Assembly: GCF_023517775.1 (NCBI RefSeq)
Contig: NZ_CP082904.1
Span: 3,534,001-3,598,000, forward strand
DNA from: Mixta hanseatica
GTDB taxonomy: Bacteria; Pseudomonadota; Gammaproteobacteria; Enterobacterales; Enterobacteriaceae
Direction: 5' to 3'
DNA length: 64,000 nucleotides
In this document: piece after piece, positions 47,744 through 56,770 of the stretch
Layout of the letters: every line of letters begins with the position of its first letter
Numbering within the stretch: position 1 is the first letter of the stretch
Program-made: the position numbers and the translations under genes
Notes under the pieces: model-generated
Database searches by the model: none
What the model saw: the letters and a program-made list of their open reading frames with translations, nothing else
Told to the model about the DNA's origin: nothing

Positions 47744-48823
47744 ATGAAAAAAAAATTTATTGCTTTGCTAGTGATAGCACCGCTGCTGGTTTCCTGCTCG
47801 GGAAGTAAAAAACAGGCCTTTCATGAGGAATGGGTAAAAGATACCAACGGCTTCGACATTTTGATGGGCCAGTTCGCTCATAACATTGAGAATATCTGGG
47901 GTATCAATGAAGTTCTGATCGCCGGGCCGAAAGACTACGTTAAATACAGCGATAACTACTACACCCGCAGCCATATCAACTTCGAAAAAGGCTCGATCAC
48001 CATTGAGACCATTTCAGGCACCGATCCGGCGGCCAGCCTGCGTCAGGCGATTATCACTACCCTGTTGATTGGTGAAGATCCCGGCAATGTCGATCTCTAT
48101 TCCGACGCCAACGATGTGCAGCTCAGCAAAGAGCCGCTGCTGTATGGTCAGGTACTGGATAATACCGGCCAGCCGATTCGCTGGCAGGGCCGCGCCGCCA
48201 GCTTCGCTGACTACCTGATTCAGAATAAGCTGCAGCGTCGCGTTTCCGGCCTGCATGTAATCTGGTCCGTGACCATACCTATGGTGCCTAACCATCTCGA
48301 CAAGCGTGCACACAAATATCTGCCGATGGTGCGTAAGGCGGCGGAGAAATATAACGTCGATGCGTCGTTGATTCTGGCGATCATGCAAATCGAATCCAGC
48401 TTTAACCCCTATGCGGTCAGCCATTCTGACGCGCTGGGTCTGATGCAGGTGGTGCAGCATTCTGCCGGCCTTGATGTTTTCAGAATGAAAGGCAAATGGG
48501 GCAAACCAAGCCGCAGCTATCTGTTCGATCCGGAAAACAATATTGATACCGGCACCGCCTACTTGTCGATTCTGCAGGATAATTATCTGGCGGGTATCGC
48601 TAATCCGGTATCGCGTCGTTATGCGGTGATTACCGCCTATAACGGCGGCGCGGGCAGCGTGCTGCGCGTTTTCTCCAGCGATAAAGATCGGGCTTTTGCT
48701 CAGATCAACGCGCTGTCGCCGGATGATGTCTATCAAACTCTGACCACCCGCCATCCCTCCGCAGAGTCACGCCGTTATCTGTATAAAGTTAGCCACGCCC
48801 AGCGCAGCTATAACCGCTTTTAA
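47744..48823 (+). CDS. mltC: Membrane-bound lytic murein transglycosylase C
   Basis: MltC is an outer-membrane lipoprotein that cleaves peptidoglycan strands to 1,6-anhydro ends. The 359-residue precursor has a lipoprotein signal ([14 protein letters not shown]; lipobox Cys about residue 19), an MltC N-terminal domain, and a C-terminal SLT domain with the catalytic Glu in [19 protein letters not shown], then ALGLMQV and AYNGGAGSV. Length equals E. coli. In E. coli it is followed by nupG and speC; here an accessory block intervenes. Confidence 0.97.
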   Translation: MKKKFIALLVIAPLLVSCSGSKKQAFHEEWVKDTNGFDILMGQFAHNIENIWGINEVLIAGPKDYVKYSDNYYTRSHINFEKGSITIETISGTDPAASLRQAIITTLLIGEDPGNVDLYSDANDVQLSKEPLLYGQVLDNTGQPIRWQGRAASFADYLIQNKLQRRVSGLHVIWSVTIPMVPNHLDKRAHKYLPMVRKAAEKYNVDASLILAIMQIESSFNPYAVSHSDALGLMQVVQHSAGLDVFRMKGKWGKPSRSYLFDPENNIDTGTAYLSILQDNYLAGIANPVSRRYAVITAYNGGAGSVLRVFSSDKDRAFAQINALSPDDVYQTLTTRHPSAESRRYLYKVSHAQRSYNRF

Positions 48824-48830
48824 CGCGCAT

Positions 48831-48863
48831 AAAAAAGCCAGCCTGAACATCGGCTGGCTTTTT
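48831..48863. terminator. Bidirectional terminator between mltC and the TIM-barrel gene
   Basis: AGCCAGCC (48836-48843) and GGCTGGCT (48852-48859) pair around an 8-nt loop and are flanked by A- and T-runs on the two sides, so the structure can terminate both convergent transcripts. Confidence 0.88.
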
Positions 48864-48892
48864 AGGTAAATCCCTGGTGTTGGCGCTAAAAA

Positions 48893-49723
48893 TTAACGCC
48901 GAATATTTTTAAACTGCTGAGTGGTATCGGTTAAAGCCACTTCTGTTGGTAACCGCTCCATAGAGCTGGCGCCATAAAAACCGTCGCACAGCGGGCAGTT
49001 ATCCATAATAAATTGCGCATCTTCCGGAGTAGATATCGGCCCGCCGTGGCACAGCACGATCACATCTTCACGCACCGCTTTCGCCGCCTGGGCCCATGCC
49101 GTAATCAGCGGCACGCAATCTTCCAGTTTCAACGCGGTTTCTGCGCCGATGCTTCCACCGGTGGTTAATCCCATATGCGGCACGATAATATCTGCGCCCG
49201 CCTCGGTCATCGCCACCGCATCTTGCTCGCTAAACACATACGGTGTAGTGAGCATATTTTTCTGATGCGCCAGGCGGATCATCTCGACTTCCAACCCATA
49301 GCCCATGCCAGTCTCTTCCAGATTGGCGCGGAAATTACCGTCTATCAGGCCCACGGTAGGAAAGTTTTGCACGCCGGAAAAGCCAAGCGCCTTCAGGTCG
49401 TCAAGAAACTTATCAAAATGGCAGAAAGGATCGGTGCCGTTGACGCCTGCCAGCACCGGCGTTTTTTTCACCACCGGCAGCACCTCTTTCGCCATATCAA
49501 CCACGATTTCATTCGCATTGCCGTAGGCGAGCAGCCCGGCCAGCGACCCCCTTCCCGCCATACGGTAACGCCCTGAGTTATAAATAACGATCAAGTCGAT
49601 GCCGCCCGCTTCCTCACATTTGGCGGAGAGGCCGGTACCCGCTCCGCCGCCAATGATCGGTTCACGCCGGGCAATCATTGCGCGAAAATTTTCCAGCAAT
49701 TCCTGTCGGTTTAACGCAGGCAT
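48893..49723 (-). CDS. TIM-barrel protein of the phosphoenolpyruvate hydrolase-like family
   Basis: This 276-residue protein belongs to the TIM-barrel family annotated as phosphoenolpyruvate hydrolase-like (PF09370), found fused or adjacent to Tm-1-like proteins. Visible parts are [68 protein letters not shown] and [14 protein letters not shown]. No signal peptide is seen. It starts 2 bp after the upstream Tm-1-like gene, clearly one operon. Reaction and substrate are unknown to me. Confidence 0.85.
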   Translation of the reverse strand: MPALNRQELLENFRAMIARREPIIGGGAGTGLSAKCEEAGGIDLIVIYNSGRYRMAGRGSLAGLLAYGNANEIVVDMAKEVLPVVKKTPVLAGVNGTDPFCHFDKFLDDLKALGFSGVQNFPTVGLIDGNFRANLEETGMGYGLEVEMIRLAHQKNMLTTPYVFSEQDAVAMTEAGADIIVPHMGLTTGGSIGAETALKLEDCVPLITAWAQAAKAVREDVIVLCHGGPISTPEDAQFIMDNCPLCDGFYGASSMERLPTEVALTDTTQQFKNIRR

Positions 49724-49725
49724 GT

Positions 49726-50946
49726 TTAAAACTCCCTGGTGTTGATGGTACGAAACGCTTCAACGGCAGCGTCAGCAAACTTTGCATCATTAATGTTATA
49801 AGGTAATCGTATTATTTTTCTTTTTTCGGTCGGTATCAGTTCCGCTTCCAGCGTAGAGATAAATGCCTCATTCGCTTCGGGCGACCAAAATGGCATCCCC
49901 GGCGCGTCGAGTGCGGAAAATCCCCCTTCCGGAATCAAAAACCGTACTTCCCCTTCGCAACGATTAAGCTTGGCGGCAATCCACTTTGCCATCGCGCGAT
50001 TTTCCCCTGGTGTGGTGCGCATTAGCGTGACCTGGGCGTTATGGTGGTAAAACAGCCGGTCCGCATATTTTTCCGGCACGCTTGAGGGATGGCCGAAATT
50101 GACCATATCCAGCGCGCCGCAGGAAGCCACATAAGGCACCTGTGAGCGAGCGATCGCATCAAAGCGCGTTTCCGCGCAGGCCAGTACGCCGCCGGCCAGC
50201 AGATCGCAAACTTCTGTGGTGGTCAGATCCAACATGCCTGCCAGCATGCCGCTATCCGCCAGTTTCTCCATCGCCATGCCGCCGCTACCGGTGGCATGAA
50301 AAACCAGACAATCAAATTCATCTTCCAGCTGTTGGCTTACCGCCTGAATACAGAGCGTGGTAACGCCGAACATGGTTAAGCCAAGCGCCGGTTTATCCTC
50401 TGCGCAAGCTTCCGGCTGAAACAGTACGGCGCCAGCCATTTGATGCGCGGCGTTGCCCAGTACTCGACGCGAAATGCGGTTAAGGCCCGCCACATCGGTA
50501 ACTGAATAGAGCATGCTGATGTCGCTGGCGCCGATATAGCCCGCTATATCGCCTGAGGCCATGGTAGAGACCATCACTTTCGGCACGCCGATCGCTAAAT
50601 CCTGCATGGCGGGCGTAATCAGCGCAGTACCGCCAGAGCCGCCTAAACCGAGCAGACCGGCGACATCCTGACGTGTTTTGAGGTAATTCTGAAAAGCGAT
50701 CGCCATCGCTTCGATAGCGCGTCCACGGTCACCGCAAAAAACGGCCTGCGCGCCCTGTGGATGAAAAGCGGCCACCTCTTCCGGTTTCACTTCTGCGGCA
50801 GAACTGGCGCTAAGTGATTGTGTTGACAGGTCAACCGTACGCGTCCGCAGGCCAGTTTTGCTAATCAAATCCCGAACGTAAAACAGTTCCCGCCCTTTAG
50901 TATCCGCTGTAGCAGCAATATAGATGTAACCGGTTTCTTCTTTCAT
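49726..50946 (-). CDS. Tm-1-like ATP-binding protein (UPF0261)
   Basis: The 406-residue protein belongs to the UPF0261/Tm-1 family; in tomato the Tm-1 protein binds the tobamovirus replication protein, but bacterial members have no known function. Family features are [74 protein letters not shown] and [15 protein letters not shown]. It heads a two-gene operon with the TIM-barrel gene. It is divergent from a TetR regulator, which probably controls it. Confidence 0.88.
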   Translation of the reverse strand: MKEETGYIYIAATADTKGRELFYVRDLISKTGLRTRTVDLSTQSLSASSAAEVKPEEVAAFHPQGAQAVFCGDRGRAIEAMAIAFQNYLKTRQDVAGLLGLGGSGGTALITPAMQDLAIGVPKVMVSTMASGDIAGYIGASDISMLYSVTDVAGLNRISRRVLGNAAHQMAGAVLFQPEACAEDKPALGLTMFGVTTLCIQAVSQQLEDEFDCLVFHATGSGGMAMEKLADSGMLAGMLDLTTTEVCDLLAGGVLACAETRFDAIARSQVPYVASCGALDMVNFGHPSSVPEKYADRLFYHHNAQVTLMRTTPGENRAMAKWIAAKLNRCEGEVRFLIPEGGFSALDAPGMPFWSPEANEAFISTLEAELIPTEKRKIIRLPYNINDAKFADAAVEAFRTINTREF

Positions 50947-51235
50947 TTCTGTTAACCATTCCTGTCACAAAAGCCATTAAAGGCTTGATAAAACTGAAAT
51001 AAAAACCAAAATACTCTTTATAAGCGGATGGGAAGCCGTCCGTTCGAGACAACAGTATCACCCTCCTGATTGTTAAATCAAGTGAATGAAATGCACGTCT
51101 CAACAATAATGAGAAAAAACTGATGATTAAACAGAACGAATGTTGGCTGTTAATATTAGTAGTTCTGCTATAGTGCCAATAGAGCTTGGCGAATCAGCGG
51201 ACCCTGAGTCCGAACAGAGAAAACAAGGGGTTAAA

Positions 51236-51883
51236 GTGGTTGAAAGGGACACCCAGGCAGACATGCCGATGACGTCCACGCGCGCCCGTACGCGCAGGCT
51301 ATTAATTGAAACGGCAATGAAAATGTTTGATAGCGGTAGCTTTCCTTCTATTACCGAAGTGGCCCAGGCAGCGCAGCTGTCGCGCGCTACGGCATACCGT
51401 TACTTCCCTACTCAAAGCGCGCTGGTTTCAGCCATTGTCACTGAAACGCTGAGTCCGATGAAAAATTTCCAGCCGACGCAGCCCGATGTTAGCGACCGTA
51501 TTGATGAACTGCTGGCTTTCGCTTTTCCACGTATGTTGCAACATGAAGGCACGCTCCGTGCGGCGCTGCACTTATCTCTGACGCAGTGGGCACAATCGCG
51601 CTCTACGGATCTCCCGCTGGTGAAAGAGAAACTGGTACGCGGCAACCGTAAGCAAACGTTGCAGCGCGTGGTTGATCCGCTGCGAACGGAGCTTTCCCCC
51701 GAGCTGCTGCAGAAGGTGTTGTATGCGTTATCACTGGTGTATGGATCTGAAATCTTTCTGGTGATGAAAGATATCTGGGGCTGTGATGATGATTCACTGC
51801 AGGGCGTGGCGCGCTGGATTGCCAAAGCTATCATACGTCAGGCGCGCGAGGATGCGCAGCTGGAAGCGAGCACGGGAAAATAA
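51236..51883 (+). CDS. TetR/AcrR family regulator divergent from the Tm-1 operon
   Basis: A 215-residue one-domain repressor type. The N-terminal helix-turn-helix is clear (RLLIETAMKMFDSGSFPSIT, then EVAQAAQLSRATAYRYFPTQ), followed by an all-helical ligand domain. I place the start at a GTG (51236) with AAGGGG 5 nt upstream; an ATG at 51140 lacks a ribosome site, and ATG 51263 is a shorter alternative. By position it likely controls the divergent Tm-1/TIM-barrel operon from the 50947-51235 gap. The ligand is unknown. Confidence 0.85.
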   Translation: MVERDTQADMPMTSTRARTRRLLIETAMKMFDSGSFPSITEVAQAAQLSRATAYRYFPTQSALVSAIVTETLSPMKNFQPTQPDVSDRIDELLAFAFPRMLQHEGTLRAALHLSLTQWAQSRSTDLPLVKEKLVRGNRKQTLQRVVDPLRTELSPELLQKVLYALSLVYGSEIFLVMKDIWGCDDDSLQGVARWIAKAIIRQAREDAQLEASTGK

Positions 51884-51984
51884 TCCGGTTTACCGCCCAT
51901 GATATCGGACTCCTGGCAGGCAGCTGACAGCGGGGCAAACCTTCGTCCTGCCATACATCACGCTACTAAGCGTTAGTTTTCGTG

Positions 51985-52110
51985 CGTACCCCAGTCACTT
52001 ACTGCTGTAAGCTGCTGGGGATTACTGTGTCGCCGCGTGATTTGAGCTTTAGCCTCGCCCCGTCGAGCCTGCGCAAGCGTGGTTTAAAACGCTTTGCGTT
52101 TTGTCCGGTA
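51985..52110. repeat. ERIC-like element
   Basis: CCCCAGTCACTTAC (51989-52002) and GTAAGCTGCTGGGG (52007-52020) are the two arms of the ERIC central palindrome, close to the classical ERIC primer sequences. The remaining ERIC body should extend toward about 52110, where similarity is weaker and the border is uncertain. It lies in the 525-bp non-coding stretch between the TetR gene and esaI. No gene is supportable in that stretch. Confidence 0.65.
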
Positions 52111-52284
52111 GGCGAACCAGTCAGATATAGGTTAATTCTTAGTCGGTTAATATTACGCCGCTTATTGCTGACTAAAACGTTATTACCTTGCGCGCTAAAT
52201 GCTTGCCAGCAACATGGGAAGCCCTTACCTTATGTTTGCCGGGATACGCGCTTTCATTTTTATCCTCTCTTCACAACACATTCT

Positions 52285-52299
52285 TTGTACGCTGTACAA
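52285..52299. promoter_or_regulatory. TTGTAC palindrome upstream of esaI
   Basis: TTGTAC-GCT-GTACAA is a perfect 6-bp inverted repeat with 3-nt spacer, 111 bp before the esaI start. It does not fit the CTG-N10-CAG lux-box pattern. It may be an operator for an unknown regulator. Confidence 0.35.
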
Positions 52300-52409
52300 G
52301 CGCCTCGGAAAAAGCGAAAATCAGGACAGGATTTTACCGGATTAGTTTTACGCTCCGGGTTAGGTTTTGTAATTCAGATGCAAAACAACGTCATCGAAAT
52401 GGAGTCAGC

Positions 52410-53060
52410 ATGATAAATTTTCTTGATATCAACTACCAAAAGCTATCAGAGCAAAGGTCCAGCGAACTATTTATCCTGAGGAAGGAAACCTTCAAAGATC
52501 GCCTGGACTGGGCAGTTAACTGCATCAACGGCATGGAGTTTGATGAATATGATAACGAAAATACAACCTATGTCTTCGGTATTCATAACGATAACGTATT
52601 ATGCAGCGTAAGATTTATCGAAACCCGCTATCCTAATATGATCAGCCATACCTTTGCGCCATGGTTTGATAATGTACAATTACCTGCCGGGAACTATATT
52701 GAATCCAGCCGCTTCTTTGTAGACAAAGACCGTGCGCGCTCTTCTGAGCTTTATCAATATCCAGTCAGCAGCATGCTTTTTTTAGCCATGGTCAATTATG
52801 CTCGCCATTACGGTTATGAAGGGATATATACTCTGGTCAGCCACGCGATGCTGCGTATATTAAAACGCTCCGGCTGGGGAATCTCTGTTTTTGCGCAAAC
52901 GCTTTCCGAGAAAAAAGAGAAAATTTATATCGTGTTTTTACCGATTGACGATAAAAACCGCGATATACTTATTGAGAAATCAAACCAGGATAAACTTTTT
53001 GATGACAAAGAGTTAGCTAACTGGCCGCTGGCTTTTCAGCCTAACCGGCAGCAGGTTTAA
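52410..53060 (+). CDS. esaI: Acyl-homoserine lactone synthase, EsaI type
   Basis: LuxI-family enzyme making an N-acyl-homoserine lactone from SAM and an acyl-ACP. The 216-residue protein has the conserved Arg/Phe/Trp/Asp positions (LRKETFKDRLDWAVN), the EYDNENTTYVFGI block, CSVRFIETRYPNMISHTF and ESSRFFVDKDRAR. The pattern follows EsaI of Pantoea stewartii, whose product is 3-oxo-C6-HSL; the exact chain length here is inferred. GGAG lies 5 nt before the ATG. Its 3' end overlaps the convergent esaR gene by 20 bp, the layout seen in esaI/esaR. Confidence 0.92.
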   Translation: MINFLDINYQKLSEQRSSELFILRKETFKDRLDWAVNCINGMEFDEYDNENTTYVFGIHNDNVLCSVRFIETRYPNMISHTFAPWFDNVQLPAGNYIESSRFFVDKDRARSSELYQYPVSSMLFLAMVNYARHYGYEGIYTLVSHAMLRILKRSGWGISVFAQTLSEKKEKIYIVFLPIDDKNRDILIEKSNQDKLFDDKELANWPLAFQPNRQQV

Positions 53061-53778
53061 TTAGCTGCAGTTCAATACCCATTCTGATGGCATGTTTTGC
53101 GTTCATGACGCCCAGTTTTTTAACAACATTGCCAATATGGAATTTTACGGTGCTTACTTTGATATCCAGAATAAGCGCTATTTCCTGGTACGTTTTTCCA
53201 ACGCTGGCCCAGTAAAGGATTTCATTTTCACGCGGTGAGAACATATCTTTACTTACCTGTTTTTTACTGGCAGCGTTATCTTCCTTCTCTTTATATAACG
53301 AGATCACTTTGTCATGCGCATTGATCAATAACATCTGTAAGTTGGCCTGATGCTGCGCAACAATCTCTTCGGTTTCATGCACACGGTTTTCATTCATTAA
53401 AATCGAAAGCAATGCCAGGTTATTGTAATAATCATGTAAAACAAATGTATGACCATTAACAATCTTATAGGTTTTAGAGAGATTAAAAATTTTGGAAAAG
53501 TTGAGCTCGTTATTGATGGTAATATTTTCATCCCATGAGAACGGCGAAATCCGGGTGAAAGAGGCAATAACGACCGGATCAATTTGTTGATAATTATTTT
53601 CTTTATAAATCTCCACCCACTCTTTGGGGTAGTTTGAAATAATCACCATGTCAGCTGGGTTCTTTTTATTCAAAACCATATAGGCATATTTTAAATCACC
53701 AAGCTGACTGAGTTCGCTATCGAAATAGTGCTGTGCGGTGTCGATGATCGCCTGATTTTCTGAAAAAAATAGTGACAT
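53041..53778 (-). CDS. esaR: LuxR-type quorum-sensing regulator, EsaR type
   Basis: The 245-residue regulator has an N-terminal autoinducer domain (NYQQIDPVVIASFTRISPFS, WDENI) and a C-terminal LuxR helix-turn-helix (SPRENEILYWASVGKTYQEI; STVKFHIGNVVKKLGV). It resembles EsaR, which binds DNA without ligand and is released by its AHL. I start at MSLFFSENQ (ATG 53778, GAGG 6 nt upstream) rather than a TTG 12 bp upstream. It is convergent with and overlaps esaI. A lux-box-like sequence just upstream suggests autorepression. Confidence 0.92.
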   Translation of the reverse strand: MSLFFSENQAIIDTAQHYFDSELSQLGDLKYAYMVLNKKNPADMVIISNYPKEWVEIYKENNYQQIDPVVIASFTRISPFSWDENITINNELNFSKIFNLSKTYKIVNGHTFVLHDYYNNLALLSILMNENRVHETEEIVAQHQANLQMLLINAHDKVISLYKEKEDNAASKKQVSKDMFSPRENEILYWASVGKTYQEIALILDIKVSTVKFHIGNVVKKLGVMNAKHAIRMGIELQLIKPAAG

Positions 53779-53811
53779 CCATAACCTCAAAATAACGTTG
53801 TATCGTCCTTA

Positions 53812-53831
53812 ATCTGCCCGCTAATGCAGGA
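53812..53831. promoter_or_regulatory. lux-box-like (EsaR box-like) operator upstream of esaR
   Basis: ATCTGCCCGCTAATGCAGGA fits NNCTG-N10-CAGNN and shares CTG and TGCAGG with the EsaR box of P. stewartii. It lies 33 bp before the esaR start codon, where a bound repressor could block the esaR promoter. The palindrome is weak in the middle. Confidence 0.5.
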
Positions 53832-53914
53832 CCCTATACTAAAGTCTAACTTACATCTATATTACATGTATCGTAAAGTGTATGAAAGTAAAAGACAAAG
53901 AATAAATTTTAAGC

Positions 53915-53945
53915 AAAAAAAAACCTGACCATATGAGATCAGGTT
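53915..53945 (-). terminator. Rho-independent terminator after speC
   Basis: Read leftward, AACCTGA-TCTCATATGG-TCAGGTT is followed by about nine U. It lies 75 bp past the speC stop and protects the esaR promoter region. Confidence 0.85.
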
Positions 53946-54020
53946 GCCATTTGGCCAACACCAGGGAAAATTTATTTAAAAATTATCATACAGTTAACTA
54001 TATCTCGTCAAGGTAATCCC

Positions 54021-56165
54021 TCATTCTGTAATGATATATCCATATAACCGTTTTACTCCTTCATCATCCGTTTCGGTATACACTCCCTGCAATTCCGGTG
54101 AAAAACCAGGCAGCAGGTTGATCCCCGCCTCCAGCGCCAGAAAGTAACGTAACGCTGCTCCGCCCCACACTTCGCCTGGCACCACGCACAGCACGCCGGG
54201 GGGATAAGGCAATGCGCCCTCTGCGGCAATCAAGCCCTCCGCCTGCGCGACCGGCACCAGCTCAACGTTTCCCCGAATAAATGCCTGATTCGCATCCTGC
54301 GCATTCATCCTGACCTGCGGCAAACTGGCCTGACGAAACATTGCTTTTTGCAGATCTTTTACGCCATGGCTTACATATAAATCGTGCATTTCCTGACATA
54401 AACGCCGCAGCCGGTAGCCGCTATAGCGTTCGGCATGCTTGCTGTATAGGACCGGCAACACTTCACTCATGGGCGAATCATTGCGGATATGCTGCTCAAA
54501 ACGCACCAGCATCGCTACCAAATGCGCCATCTTTTCGGCACTTTCCGCCGGGGTTAACAGGAAAAGAATGGAATTCAGATCGCACTTCTCCGGCACGATA
54601 CCGTTTTCACGCAGGTAGTTAGCCAGAATGGTTGCCGGAATGCCAAAGCCGCTATATTCGCCGCTGGCGGCATCGATACCGGGCGTGGTGAGCAATAGCT
54701 TACAAGGATCGATCAGATACTGATCCGCTGCGTAACCCGCAAATCCATGCCATGATTCATCCGGCGCGAAGCTAAAATAGCGGGCGTCGCGGGCGATCTG
54801 TTCAGTAGATGCCGCCTGCCACGGCTGCCCATCCACGCTTTCCGGTATAAAGGGACGAATCAGGCTGCAATGGGTCAGGATCGCTTTACGTGCGTCAATG
54901 CCCAGCGTAACGCATTCATGCCAGAGCCGTCGCCCTGCCGCGCCCTGATGCATTTTAGCGTTCACGTCCAGCGCGGCGAACAGCGGATAAAAGGGGCTGG
55001 TTGAAGCGTGCAGCATAAACGCATTATTAAGCCGCTTATGGCTGCAAAAACGCCGCTGCCCGCGAATATGATTATCCTTTTTATGGATCTGCGACGTTTG
55101 GGAAAAGCCGGCCTGCTGTTTGTGTACCGACTGGGTAACGAAAATGCCCGGGTCGTTTTCATTCAATTCAAGCAGCAGCGGCGAGCAGGGCTCCATCACC
55201 GGGATAAACTGCTCATAGCCGACCCAGGCGGAATCAAACAGAATGTAATCACACAGGTGACCGATGCGATCGATTACCTGACGGGCGTTATAGACCGTGC
55301 CGTCATAGGTGCCCAGTTGAATGATCGCCAGACGAAACGGTCTGGCCTCGCCGGCGCGCTGCGGCGCAACGCGGCGCAGCTGCTCGCGCAGGTACGCCTC
55401 ATCAAAGCAGTGCGCGTCTATGCCGCCGATAAAACCGAAGGGGTTGCGCGCCGCTTCCAGATAAACCGGCGTAGCGCCTGCCTGGATCAGCGCGCCGTGA
55501 TGGTTGGACTTATGGTTATTACGATCGAACAGCACCAGATCGCCACGCGTTAGCAGCGCGTTGGTAACCACTTTGTTGGCGCTGGAGGTGCCGTTCAGCA
55601 CAAAATAGGTTTTGTCGGCGTTAAACACTTTGGCGGCAAATTTCTGCGCATCCTTCGCCGATCCCTCATGAATCAATAGATCGCCCAGTCTGACATCCGC
55701 ATTACACATATCAGAGCGAAACAGGTTCTCGCCGTAAAAATCATAAAACTGACGTCCCGCCGGGTGCTTGCGGAAAAACGCGCCGCCCTGATGCCCAGGA
55801 CAGGCGAAGGTGCTGTTACGCATGGCGACATATTTTGTCAGCGTATCAAAGAACGGCGGCAGCAGCGTCGCTTCATAATTATCCGCCGCCAGCGTCAGCT
55901 CTGTTAGTGATTCAGCGCTACCATCCAGCAGGCCGCTCACCTGCGGCAAATCCGCCGCCTCGCTGGCCTGTGCCGTCGCGATAAAAACCGGAAACGTAAA
56001 GCCGGTATGACGTAATAACCCCAACACGCCGCTGCGCGCGTCCGCAACGGAGACGACAACCGCCGCCACATCGGTAAAATCGGTCTTATCGAGCGTAACG
56101 ATCTCGCGTCCGACGGTAAGTGAGGGCACCAGCGCGGCGCTGGCAGCTATTTTCAATGGTGTCAT
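54021..56165 (-). CDS. speC: Ornithine decarboxylase (biosynthetic)
   Basis: SpeC decarboxylates ornithine to putrescine. The 714-residue fold type I PLP enzyme has an N-terminal wing domain (TDFTDVAAVVVSVADARSG), FACPGHQGGAFFRKHPAGRQ, the PLP lysine in TQSVHKQQAGFSQTSQIHKK, and the C-terminal PYPPGVLCVVPGEVWGGAAL. High similarity over the whole length to E. coli SpeC (711), plus position after mltC, favour the constitutive SpeC over inducible SpeF; no potE antiporter is adjacent. The 600 bp upstream contain no clear gene. Confidence 0.94.
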   Translation of the reverse strand: MTPLKIAASAALVPSLTVGREIVTLDKTDFTDVAAVVVSVADARSGVLGLLRHTGFTFPVFIATAQASEAADLPQVSGLLDGSAESLTELTLAADNYEATLLPPFFDTLTKYVAMRNSTFACPGHQGGAFFRKHPAGRQFYDFYGENLFRSDMCNADVRLGDLLIHEGSAKDAQKFAAKVFNADKTYFVLNGTSSANKVVTNALLTRGDLVLFDRNNHKSNHHGALIQAGATPVYLEAARNPFGFIGGIDAHCFDEAYLREQLRRVAPQRAGEARPFRLAIIQLGTYDGTVYNARQVIDRIGHLCDYILFDSAWVGYEQFIPVMEPCSPLLLELNENDPGIFVTQSVHKQQAGFSQTSQIHKKDNHIRGQRRFCSHKRLNNAFMLHASTSPFYPLFAALDVNAKMHQGAAGRRLWHECVTLGIDARKAILTHCSLIRPFIPESVDGQPWQAASTEQIARDARYFSFAPDESWHGFAGYAADQYLIDPCKLLLTTPGIDAASGEYSGFGIPATILANYLRENGIVPEKCDLNSILFLLTPAESAEKMAHLVAMLVRFEQHIRNDSPMSEVLPVLYSKHAERYSGYRLRRLCQEMHDLYVSHGVKDLQKAMFRQASLPQVRMNAQDANQAFIRGNVELVPVAQAEGLIAAEGALPYPPGVLCVVPGEVWGGAALRYFLALEAGINLLPGFSPELQGVYTETDDEGVKRLYGYIITE

Positions 56166-56770
56166 AACACAAATCCTCAGGCCTCAAGGATGAGCGGGTG
56201 CGCAAGGCACGGCAATGGGAAGCAGTTTCCCGGCGAAAGATGTCGGGAGGATGCAAAGCAGAATGAGTTTCAGCTGCAACCGATAGACATCAGTAAAACC
56301 AGAGCGCATCTGTTTTTACTCATGTCCAACAGGGAGCGTAAATTAGCTTCACCGCATGGTGAACAACGCGCGTGCCGAAAGGGAAAAGGAGGTGCGTCCA
56401 CGCCGCGAGCGGCAGTGAGGAGAGCAGCGGCGCAGGGCCAGCAGCGTTCCGGACATAGCGATAACCCCGCGATAACAATGGATGATAAAAGAGGCGACAT
56501 CATGTCATTTTTTATTACCGCGAACAACCCTACCGAATGAATAATTAATCAACATGAAAAATATAAAATCATTAATAAATAAGGGAATAATAAATAATCA
56601 TTGTTTTTTATCATCATAATTTTGATGTTTTATTCATCGCGCTGACCATTTAGCTTTAACAGAATATGCTGCACATCTCGCCCCTGCTTTAACATTCATT
56701 GACGCTGCGCTCACCGCTCCGCATGATGTTTTTACTGAAGTCTGACGCTCACTGAATAGATGAGGTAACT
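56166..56770. other. speC upstream region, no supportable gene
   Basis: This 605-bp gap separates divergent speC and the Old Yellow Enzyme gene. The half next to speC is mixed in composition and has open frames on both strands with no family match. The part from about 56540 to 56700 is very AT-rich (ATAAATAAGGGAATAATAAA) and probably holds the divergent promoters. I could not place operators. Confidence 0.6.

Noticed and set aside
51982..52413. 143-codon open frame upstream of esaI on the plus strand
   Set aside because: It overlaps the ERIC-like palindrome and the esaI start in another frame and its residues show no family pattern.
56190..56540. Open frames on both strands in the speC upstream region (also 56270-56527 on the minus strand)
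   Set aside because: Both are Cys/Arg-rich, have no clear ribosome site and match nothing I know; they are more likely chance ORFs in non-coding DNA.
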